From: Epiperipatus broadwayi
Taxonomy: Eukaryota; Onychophora; Udeonychophora; Euonychophora; Peripatidae
Direction of reading: 5' to 3'
Assembly: GCA_028023455.1 (NCBI GenBank)
Contig: JAQFVV010012509.1
Span: 3,776,590 to 3,840,589, forward strand
Length of the DNA: 64,000 bases
The notes below the pieces were generated by a model. It searched no databases. It had not been told where the DNA came from and worked only from the letters and a program-made list of their open reading frames with translations. Positions 27,683-39,800 of this stretch are shown one piece after another. The position numbers and the translations under genes are program-made. Numbering within the stretch: the first letter of the stretch is position 1; every line of letters begins with the position of its first letter.

Positions 27683-30600
27683 ATTCATATATATATATAG
27701 GGTATATATATATATATATATAAATGTGAACTCAGTATTTTTCAGCTATACATCCACCACTTCATTTCAAGCAACTGATATACCTGATTACCCACATGTG
27801 AAAAGGATACATGACCTCCAATATGCATATTTCATATAGAACTAGCATTCCACAACTGTTGAGTGCTGGTTTTGCACAAAATGCATATATTGAGGATCAT
27901 GAATATTTTTCATAGATTTGTGATGTTGTGTTCCTAGTGCCTGAGATAGAGTGGATGATAAATTGATTAAAAAGTTGTGAGTTCATATCCTAATTACATA
28001 TAGGTAAATTAACAACTAGCAAAAATAACTTTGAACACAGTAATAAATGGAATATTTAATCATATGTACCATTTGGAGTTATAACTTTTAGTTATGAAAG
28101 TAAAGGGCTTATTAGCCCTTCACCTAGTTGATGCTTTTCTTTGTTCTTCCTAGTGGTGACTTTAAACAAATTTCAATATTTGATTTTAGCATTAAACATT
28201 TATTCTAAATTAGAATTAATTCAATATATTGGCTCCTATTTGTTAGAAATATAAGATTGTAAATAAAAACTATTTTAAAAAATCATATTTAAATTTTGAA
28301 AATATTGGAAAATAAAACAAAGTGAAATAACAATAGGAACAATGAACTTTTTTCACATTGGCCATCTCAGTAATGTCAAAAGCCAATAGTACTTCTAAAA
28401 TCTTTGTTAATCCAATTTTAAATTTAATATGTGAACAAATTAATAATCAATAGTAATAAATGTAATATATTCTGTTCTAAAAATTAAAATTTCATTTATA
28501 AGTTTTAAAATATTAAAACATTTTCAGTTTAATCTATGCAAGAAAACAAAAATTATTTTGCAAGTACAATTCAAAGGGAAGGTCTTATAATTTTAGAGCA
28601 ATTTTTATCTATCATAAACAATTTGCATTTTAAAAATAATACATATTGAGATAAAATAAAAATGTAAATATGCATAATTCTTTTAAAAAAATATTATTAA
28701 ATAAATATTTTATAAAAAAATCATAAAATAGAAAAATTAATAATAGAAAAAAAAATTATCAAAGGAATCTTACAGACAATCAGGAAACTGGAGAGTAAAA
28801 GGAGTGTCAATTAGGACAATACAAGTGGGCAATGATTATTTTGAAGTTATTGATTTTACTGTAAAATAATGTCCAGATTTTTTTTTAAATTTATACATCA
28901 ATACTTTAATCATAATTTCTAATGTCAAATAAATTTAATTAATATTAAAATTACAATATATCATTTCACAATAATAGAGTTTAAATAAACCAATAGAATC
29001 TAAACAATCTATTATTAAAACAATTTCGATATATAAAATCCAGTTTTTATCTTTTAATGTTGTCTTGGCAACAGATTTTTGATATTCAATTTGTTTATTT
29101 GAGCTTTAGTTGCTGTGAAGTGATTTGATGTGGAAACCAGTTAGTTATTGGCATTATATATATTTCAAAAATATTTATATATACACACACATCAAGACCG
29201 ACTATTTTGTTAGAGAAAATTTAAATGACATAAAATGTAACAACTTAATGTCATTGCATACAGAGATGCATCAAAGAAAGAAACAATAAAGACATATGTG
29301 TGTGAGCTATAAAAATAAGCAGTACTTTACATCTATAAATGAAAAAAATGGACTATTATCTCTTAAGCTTGGATGATAATAAACCATCGCTTATTGAAAT
29401 TCTTGAAAATAATGTATGATATTTTTCTATTATTCAGATTTTAAATACAGTGAAAGTCTTTTTGAAATTATGAGCAGATATGAGAGGAGAGATATGGAAT
29501 CTTGTTTTTAATTACTTTCCATAAATATGTTAATGGTGGTTAAAATGAGATTCCATCTTCTCTAATATCTGATTATACTTTAGAAAGACTTTCATTATAT
29601 TTAAAATCTGCCTAATACAAAAATATTATTTCAAGCAATGCCAATAAATGATAACTTATTACCATCTAAGCTTAAGAGATGGTCCCCATCTATTTCTTGT
29701 ATTTATTAATGAAAAATAACATTTAATGCAATCGTTTAAATATTGAATGTTGTTATAATAAATAATATGTAGTTTCACTTTAGAACTTGCCAATACATAA
29801 TATAAAAGTAGATCCACTTTCTTATTTAGGTCACTTTGTTTATAAAGAATATTGTCTTGAATAATTAGAGCAGGAAGTGTGAATATTAATTAGCCCAATT
29901 TACCCTCTCCAACTTAAATATTTAAGACAATCTATATAAACAAAGAGATCTAAATAAGAAAGTAGAACCACTTTTTTATTATTGTATTGTTGAATGCTAA
30001 AATGGAAGGGTGTATTATTTAATAACATGGGTGTGACAATAATATTAAGATCAACAAGGGATTTGGGCATTCCATCATCAAATTTTCACTGGCATAGATA
30101 GCTGAAAAATTGGAGATTAGAGCAGATTGAAGCCTGTCCATTAAAGTTCGAATATTTGCTATCTTAATATAAACCATAAACTGATTGAATATATTTGGGG
30201 GAGATAATTGGAAGCAACTGATGAGTGCTAGTTCAGCATGAAATCTGTTTAATGAGATCATTTATATTTTTCACATTTGTGGAGTGATATCTATCATTTG
30301 TATGAGATAGAGTGGCTAACTAAATTCAGTATGTATCCTGCCCATCCCTCTTCTGTGTATTTGAATGCATAATGTTTTAAACATGAGAGGTCAGAAAAAC
30401 TTAGAAAGTCAACATGGGCATGGCAATAATATTGGCATCAACAAGAAATTTAGACAATCTGTCATCAGATTTTCAATGGTATGGACAGCTGAAGAGTTGA
30501 AGTGGGGAGTAGATTAAAGCCTGGGTATTAAAGTTTGAAGACTTGCTATCTTAATATAAACTGAGCACTAATTATATATGTGTGTCTGGGAGGTAATCTG

Positions 30601-33600
30601 AATCAACTTATGTGTGCTAGTTCAGCATGAAATTTGTATATTGAGATCATTTATGTTTTTCATGTGTGCATGGTAATGTGTATTGATTGTATGGGCTAGA
30701 GAGGATAATTAAATTCAGCATGTATTCTTCTCATCCCTCTTCTGTGTATTTGAATGGATAAGGTCCTATACATGAGGTATCAAAATAACTTAATGTCAAC
30801 ATGGGCATGACAATAACATTGGCATCAACAAAAGATTTAGCCAATTCCATCATCAGATTTTTAATGGTCTGGATGGCTGAAAAGTTGAAGGGGAGAGTAG
30901 ATTAAAGTCTGTGTATTAAAGTTTGAAGATTCTAATATAAACCAAGCACTGATTATATTTATGTGCGGAAGATAATGATCTGGAACAACTGATGAGTGCT
31001 GTGCAGCATGAAATATGTGTATTGGAGATCATTTATCTTTTTCACATATAGGTGGTCATGTGTATTGGTTATATGAAATGGAATGAATGACTGAAGAGAG
31101 CTTGAAAGTCAGTGATCAAACCCCTTATAATTATAATAGTATTTACTATTTAAATAATTGCATTAAGAACTATATTGTGTAATAAATAAATCAATAAATC
31201 CCATAAATTTTATGTGAAAAACATTAATTAATAAATAAATTGTAGAAAATTACATGGCAATAATTGAAAGAGCTTTTGTAAATTATTTATTGATTAATGG
31301 TTTTCAAAACTTATGGATATATATTTAGTTATATTTTACATAGATATATAGGGTGAAGTAAAGAATATTCCAATAGTTTGTAGTATGAGAGTTCAAATAA
31401 AGGTCAAATGTTAGCATTGAAAGAACTGATTCATAATTTATGAATCTTAAGCTCTAAAGACTAACTTTTCCATCAGGTGTGTGTAAACTTAACAGTCAAA
31501 TTTAAATCCAGAATTAAGATGTTTTTTTAATTAACTGAAGAATATCTAAACACAGAATTATTGAAAAATAATAGAAATATTGAAGATTTCTGCAGAAAAG
31601 TAAATAATTAAAATTCTCCCATGATTAATAAAAATGACATAAATAAATAAGTATCAGTTTAAATTAACATTTATTATTTTAAATATTATATAAATAGATT
31701 ATTGAATTAAATGTTTAGAAATACTCGACAGCTGTTCAAAGAGTGTTTTTAAAATATTTAGTTTTTAAATTAATTTTAATACAAATTAATAAATATTATT
31801 TTAAATTAACTTTTATCAATTTAAATCTTTTTTATATATAAAATAAATTTTATTAATTATAAATTATGTATAAGTATTAATATTTAAATCTTAAAAATTA
31901 ATAAAAATAAGTTAATAACTTACTTAATTAGATTATAATTGAATTCTTTCTAAAACACCAAATGACTAAATGATTGCATTTTCTGTCCAGCATAAGATTT
32001 TCTCATTCATAAATAAATTATGTAATGCTCAAAGAATGGTGTTGAAAAATTGGAGGATAATTACAGATATAGAGAATAACATTACAATATTGAGTGACCT
32101 TTAGAGTAATAGCCCTCTGGAATAATTGCAATCACATCTCCAGAAATTGGTGTTGATTTTACAGCATCCAATAATTATAACTGATATCTAAAATAAGTAT
32201 CATGTAAAATCAATACATATAAATTTTGATATTTAAAAGAAGTAGCATTTGATAAAATAAATTAAGTTTTCCTTATTTAAATTAATATTTAATAATTTGA
32301 GAATTAAGATAATTGTTTTGAGAATTTAAATAGCATTTTAATGAAAAACAATATTTGGCTAGTTTTAGAAATAATTAGCACTGTCAAAAACACAGTAGTA
32401 ATTAATAAAACTAGACTGCAATTATTTAAGTTGAAAAATTGCTAAAAATTAAATAAATAAATAATAATTAGTATAAATAAAATGAATATTAATTTAAATT
32501 AATGTTTATAAAATATGAATTGTAAAATGAAGTCTTTGTAAATAAATTAAATTTTTAGAAACATAATCATATTTGATATAAATAAAATAATTTTTAATAA
32601 TTAACCCACTTAAAATGGCTATCTGTTGCAAGCTTAATTTTATTAAGTGTTCGACAATAAACTAAAATATATTTTTTTAATTACAGCTTACATTTCATTA
32701 AACATTAAATACTCTATAAAGTTTACAAGAAGCCATGAAAGATTGACTCATTAATTAACATTTGAGAATTAAGATCGGTGCTGATATAAAATCTTCAAGT
32801 GATCAACAGGAGCTAACAAAGAATTTCTGATAAGAAAAAAATAAAATCCTATTATTTGTAAAAATAATATGCTGTATTTTGTATTATAAGTTATAATCTT
32901 TTGGCATATTAACTAGGTTTTTTTATTTTTGTAAAAGTAGCAAATGTAAATTGCTTTTTAATTTCTTTCATAGGCTTATAACAAACATAAATTGCATTTT
33001 GATTTTTAAAATATTTATGTAAATTCTGATAACATATGTTAATGCAAAGTATTTACTGATATTATTTGATTTTGATTTTTTATTAAATGTTAAATATTGA
33101 TCAAAATTAGGATTTTCATTTTTAAATACTTGATGGCAATTGAAAACTTTGTATTTTGATTTTTTAATTAATGACGAAATTTGCGATTTTATAACTGTCT
33201 TTTTTTGAAACCACATGTTGATAATCAATGTCATTTATTACTTGAATGTGTCAGCAAGGATGTTGTTGAGTTATAAAATTGAAAATGGTTTCAAACATAT
33301 ACTATATTGGCACATTAAGATCTTATGGTTGGGGCAAGAGTATCCTTGCAGTCTTAAGTTCATGTTTAACAGTGCTCATGTTGAGGTTTGATTATCTTCT
33401 ATATAGTTAAACATTAGATAATAAAAACAGAATATTAGTGTCATCTATCAGATATTGATTCAATTAAACTGAAAATAGTAAATCAATTTATAATTTGATC
33501 ATGATTATTATTAAAATATTATATGTTAAAAATATTCAGCAGAAATAATTTAATAGGTCTTTGATTAAAGCTTTAAAAATATATAAATTCCAAACTCTAA

Positions 33601-36600
33601 CAAAAATAAATAGAAAGAAAGAATTTTTGCCATTAAAATTTAATTAAGTCTTATAACTTAATTTGTTGATTTTAATTATTTTTGAAATATAAATTTTACA
33701 TTACTGTATAATGTGTCAATATTATTAATTCTTATTACTTAATATAAATTTTGAAAATTTCCTTTTTCTTTAAAAAAATATTTTTATTTGACAAAATAAT
33801 GTCCATAATATCATATAATGATAAATAAAAATATATTTAGTTAAATAATATTAATTCTTAGTAAATGCAATGTCAGCATGTAATACTCAAATAAGGATCA
33901 AATTAAATTAAATTAATTAAATTAAGCACTCAAAGTGCATGTACTAAGATTATAGCCTTATTTAAGGATTCGTTAAATAATTAAAATAAATTTTAAATGA
34001 AAATAAAAAGTGAATAACTCCAAAAGACAATATTGAAAAAGAGTTAAAAAGAGTTAAAAAATAATAAATTCATGCCCAAACAAATAATTGGTTTTATATT
34101 ACTGCAATATTTAATACTTACACATTATACCTGTCATGAAATATCACACATGTATTAGTCTGGGCAATAACTGAAAAATAAAAAAAATGTTTAACAAAAT
34201 TTTAATTTGATAATTTAATTGACAATCAACTTAACAATTTATTTTTTGATGACAAACAATCAAAACCACATTAATCAAAAGATAAAAGATTTAACATTAA
34301 ATGCCAATATTTTAAAGAAAAAACAGCTTTTTATTTGAGATAAAAAACAACTTATTTACAATAAGAAAAAGACTTTGTAAAGCAAAAAAAATATAATAAA
34401 AATACAAGAATTAACAATTACTATTAATTAAATAATCAAAATTATCGCAAATTCACAACTTAACCAGGCTAGTCAACAAATAAACTCTAAAGCACAACTA
34501 ATGATTTCCCTGCTTCAAACAGACTTCTCAAATGTTATGATCTTATTAAATAATCAAAATTACCCCCAAATCACAACTCAACCAGACTAGCTAAAAAATA
34601 AACTCTAAAGTACAACCAATGTTTTCACTGCAACAAACAGACTTTGCAAATATAAAGATTTTGTAGTTCTTTACATTTCAAAAGTCTGCTTGTAACAGTG
34701 AGACCATTGGTTGTGCTTTAGAGTTTATTTTTTAGCTAGTCTGGTTGAGTTGTGATTTGGGGGTAATTTGATTATTTATTCACTAATTTAGCTTTATGCT
34801 TTTAATGATTATATTAATTAAATGTATTTATTTGTGCTGTCGATTTTCATGGCAGGTTCAGCACACTTAAGCACCCAATATTTTACATATATTTTAGCTA
34901 GGATTTTTTTATTATAAGGTTTATTCTCTTTAATTTAATCTTCAATAGTAATATCAGAATTGCAAAGTAATTACATGCTCTCCCTCTCATTTTTAATATT
35001 TTTTCTTAGCGACTACATGCCTTTATTGTTCTTTCTTTCTTATATTTAATTAAGACCAAAATATGAATAAAACGAACATATTCTGTTCTTTTACTAATTA
35101 TCGATTCAGACACCATTATATAACCTTTATTTTTTTACATCATCATATTATTGTGTGTGTGCATTTAGGAACAATATATTGCTTGATACATTAGCTTATA
35201 CAGTATTTTTAAAGGCACTATTATCATTTGTTTATCACTGCTTGTTTATGCTAATTATAAATGGTGTCATATATATTTATAATTTTTTAGACTTTTTACA
35301 GGCAAAAGTTTGATATCACAACTGGTGTGAAAGTTGACCAAGAAATATTGAGACTTTATGTAACAACATTTAAGCCACCTCCTACAGATCCTGAAGTTAA
35401 GGTATTAGTATTTTTTTAAATATGATAGTATATTAAAATTAATTTTTAAAAAGTTTATAAAATTAAAAAAATAATGTTTTGTAGTCATATTTTTGGTTTA
35501 ATAAGTAAATGTTGTCAAGCATTGTTTGCCTAGTGGTTAGCATAACTGCCTTCCAAACAGCCTGCCCAGGTTTGCTTCCTGGTCAAGGAATTTGACTTAT
35601 GAAAAAAAGTAAATGTTATATTTTTCAATGTTATATTTTTGCCATAAATCATTTAGATTGTTTCTGATACACTGTACTATTTTAAAAACATAAAGAAAAG
35701 AAAACTTTCAAATCATATTAAGTTTAGATATTACTATCACATGTTACTCATGTTCATCATGTCTTCAAAGCATGGACTTATCATTAGTAAAAATATCCCC
35801 ATTAATTTATATCATCCAGTAAAAACGGAATGCTTTGCAGGGAATCATCAAATACTATTATTCATTTATCTCCAATCTCTCCAACCAAAATTAAATATTA
35901 GTTCTTAAAGTAGGTGAATGTGGTACTATTGTAAAATTCAGTGACATCAGTGCATTTTACTGAATGTGATAATAATTGCTGTTTAACATAACTATTGTCA
36001 CAACTTAGCTTTAGTAATACTAATTTATTTGCAGTTGAAACAAAACACATGATATTGTCTAAATCTATTATAGTAACCCTGTATTATTTTTTAGTTGCTA
36101 TTATTTTTAATTTATTTATATATCGTAATAATTTTTATTTTTATTATTTGATTATTCTTTATAGTACTGATTTTTTTTACATCATATTATTTCATTTATA
36201 AATATTATATTTTAATAATCAAAAAAAGCAAGTCATATATAATGTGACATTACTTTTATAAGCTTGTATTTACAAAAATTTAATACAGAGAGCATACCAA
36301 TAGCTCAAACAAGCTCTTAATTGATAAGTGCGTTATGAGAAAATACATAAAATCTGTATCCAGAATGTTCCTATCTTCAGACCAATTAGTTTCGAGCTTA
36401 TGGCTCACCTCAGTGAAGAGCTAGAATATTCGGACACTAGATCTAAAACATCAACTCAAAACCCAGTACTTATTTCATACGTAATATTTAAGTAGACACT
36501 CTGAAATTTTCAGACATAAAAATGTTTTTAAATCCAGCTACCTAACTTAAATAGCTATATGGGACTGAACTAAATTCAGATCTACCATATTTTAATAGCC

Positions 36601-36628
36601 TCAGCATAGCCAAAGCCCTAAAGGTAAA

Positions 36629-36727
<99 letters not shown>

Positions 36728-36762
36728 ACAATAATGATAACGATAATGATAATGACAATGAC

Positions 36763-36811
<49 letters not shown>

Positions 36812-39800
36812 CAAGTCATATATAATGTGACATTACTTTTATAAGCTTGAATTTATAAAAACGTAATACAGAGAGCGTACCAATAGATCAAACAAGCTCT
36901 TAATTGATATGTGCGGTATGAGAGGATATTTAAAATCTCTATCCTTAACGTTCCTATCTCCAGACCAAATTTTGTATTTCATTTTTAACAAGTGTTTAAT
37001 TTTATTTCTGATTCCAAATTTAATTAACTATATTAATCTTAAAAGCTTCGATGCAGTTTAGAAATAATTTTTAATACCATCCCTAAAAAGAGTATTTGTT
37101 TTATATAAATATTGCTTTAAATTTGATTTTTTTTATTATAAGCAATATTTACAATACATATTAATATGTTTATATAAAAGAAATTAAAAATTACAGCCAT
37201 AAATTTTCAAAAATGAATAAATAAAATTAATTTTGTTTAATTTAATTCACTTGATTTCTTTCTTATAATTAGTTATTGCAATAAAATAAATTTCATTTTT
37301 ATTATTGTTGTCATTAATTACAAAGTAGCAGAAACATTGTCATTTGAAAAGAATAAAAAAATTACAACCATTTAGATTACAAGAAATATGAGATACTGTT
37401 CTTCCTAAAAAGAATGACCATATATTTAAATGTTAATGAGCTAAATTCAAAGTAATTTGATTTTTGCAAAATAGATACATAGGAAGATACTGAGACACCT
37501 GTTTAATTTTAAAAATAATGTGAAATTAAGGCATTTGAATACTGATAGAAGTAGTACAAAATTGAATTCATTATAAAATAAAGCCACAGGAAATTTATAA
37601 CTGGAACTAACCAATAATATCAAACAAACACATCAACTAACAATGATTCAACTGTAAATACATACAACATTAATAAAATCCCATATATATATAATAAATA
37701 TTTATTACCATTTAAATAATCATAAATTTAAAATTATAAATATCATGAATTAGCATAGGTTATATATTTTGTAGTCTGTATTGAAATATGACATCTATAA
37801 AATAAAAAATAAACTATCATTTATAATATCCTATTATTTTTAAACAGTACATTAAAACATGTTGAAAATATTAACTTGCATACAGCTTTTAAAAAAATAT
37901 CCATAAAGATTGATACAATATTTAAGAACTAATTAATTATAAATGATTAATATCAGCATAAAAATATTTATATAAAAAACAATTTATGATAAATTAAAAA
38001 AAAAACAACTTATAGATTGTTTTGTCATTTTAATTTATTTACCAGTAAAGAAAAACTTAAATATCTTTCAGTAAATTAAAAAAATTAGCAACGGCAATAG
38101 ACAGTCCTGAAGAAGCTGTAGAAAAATCATTATTTTTACAACAGATGATGATTACAAAGTAATCATATTTATGGTAGATGAAAATATGAAGAATAAATTA
38201 TCCATTTGAGTCTTAGTTCTCAAAATCTTGAGCCGAAAATTATTTACTTACAAGTTCATCTTAAAAGAACAATGTTTTCTGTTTAATTCGAAAGCATTAA
38301 TGATCCTGTTCTTGTGAGCAAACACTTTTCTTGATAAGAAATCACCCTTGACATATTGCCAATAGAGCAATAAATAATTCTATAGTCTATTTAAAAGTAA
38401 CAGTTCTTTACAATTACTATTTTAAATTAAACATTTGACCTCCTTTTAAAATATAGTTTAACAAGATCAACTTTCATAAATTAAGAATGCATAATATTTT
38501 TAAATTATAATAATGAAATATTTTAAACATATCAATGATGCTACATTTTTGAAGTAATAAACTATCTTTTCTAAACATTTACTTAATTTACAACCCAATG
38601 AAATATATTTCTAAGTAATATATCATTTCAACGTATATTCTATTTTAGATTATTAAAACTGATTTTGATGGTGTTAAAGTCATTGTTCAAGAACCTGTTC
38701 GACAACAAACTGAGCTCCGCCCTGCTGTTGTGTTTATCCATGGAGGTGGATTAGCTTTCAGAAATCCAGGTTAATATATAGGCTTTATATAAAATTTTTA
38801 ATGAGGCACTTTTAGAGACCTAAACCTGTTTGCTAATAGATCATTCACTTTACTTACTTATAAATTTACAATAGTATGTAATCACTATTTATTGTTAATA
38901 AAATTTTTGTTGAAATATAAATTTACAATATTCTATTATTCTTCTACATAAATCTGCAGTGTTAAAAAATATCTAGTGTCTTATTTTAGACCTAGAATAA
39001 AAACAATAATAGAACTAATTAAAGAAATATCACAATAAACTTTTTATTTTAAAAATAATTTGATTTTTTTTCCAGAACAATATTTAAGACAGACTGTTTT
39101 ACTCGCCAAAAAATTGGATGCCATTGTGGTATCTATCGAGTAAGTCGATTTTTTTGTTTGTAACTTTAATTAGTATGATTTGAATTAATTTATAAAATGT
39201 GTACTAAAATGTAGCACAAACTATAAAGTTAAGTTCATTGTTTTATAAAAAATAATAGAATGATAATAGCGTAAGAGGACAGCTTGATGATCATGTGATC
39301 TCATCACCAAAGTGACAGGTGAATCTTCAATTCAAAAACACCTCTTCAAATTCATTATGCTACCAATGACATTATAGTATCAAAAAATTAATAATCAGAT
39401 GGTTTTATTTTTCTAGAGTTTGAATGATAGGTGGCCACAATCAATGAATAAAAACTGCAAAGTTTAACATGCTACCCTTGCAGCAAACCAAGCAAAACAT
39501 TATAGTACTAATATTATCAAACATAAACTCATTATTCATCAAATAAAACATGAAACAATACAATAGTGTTATTGTTTTTGTTTCTTTATAAACAGTGTAT
39601 TGACACCCATCCAAGTGAATGGTTTAGAGCAGTAATAGAATAGCTGGTTAAGAACTAAAGTTTCTTGAATCAATGCTAAGTTCTGTCATTTTCAGTACTC
39701 AAATATATCTTTTCCTGAGCAGTGAATGATTCAATTTTATTTTTATTTAACTAAATTATAGTATATTGTGCCCATTACCTTCCATTTATGTTATGTTTGG

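Larger units (their letters stand above)
27439..35290 (+). other. Intron 5 (7.9 kb)
   Basis: GTAAGT donor and TTTTTTAG acceptor. It carries a (TA)n palindrome, two fold-backs at 29.3-30.0 kb, a tandem array at 30.0-31.1 kb and the fold-back at 34.4-34.8 kb. The stretches 28.0-29.3 and 31.2-34.4 kb are extremely AT-rich with nothing I can support. Confidence 0.7.
35402..38648 (+). other. Intron 6 (3.2 kb)
   Basis: GTATTA donor and TTTTAG acceptor. It contains the tRNA-like repeat at 35.5 kb, a pair of direct repeats around a trinucleotide tract (36.2-36.97 kb), and about 1.7 kb of AT-rich sequence (36.97-38.65 kb) with no visible feature. Confidence 0.7.

Noticed and set aside
35300-35302. 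Alternative acceptor CAG for exon 6
   Set aside because: It would put the exon out of phase with exon 5 and lead to an early stop; the AG at 35289-35290 keeps phase 0.
36542-36819. Poly-Asn, poly-Tyr and poly-Ile frames
   Set aside because: Trinucleotide tract read in three frames; the same holds for the Tyr-rich frames at 21876-22115 and 25741-25986.
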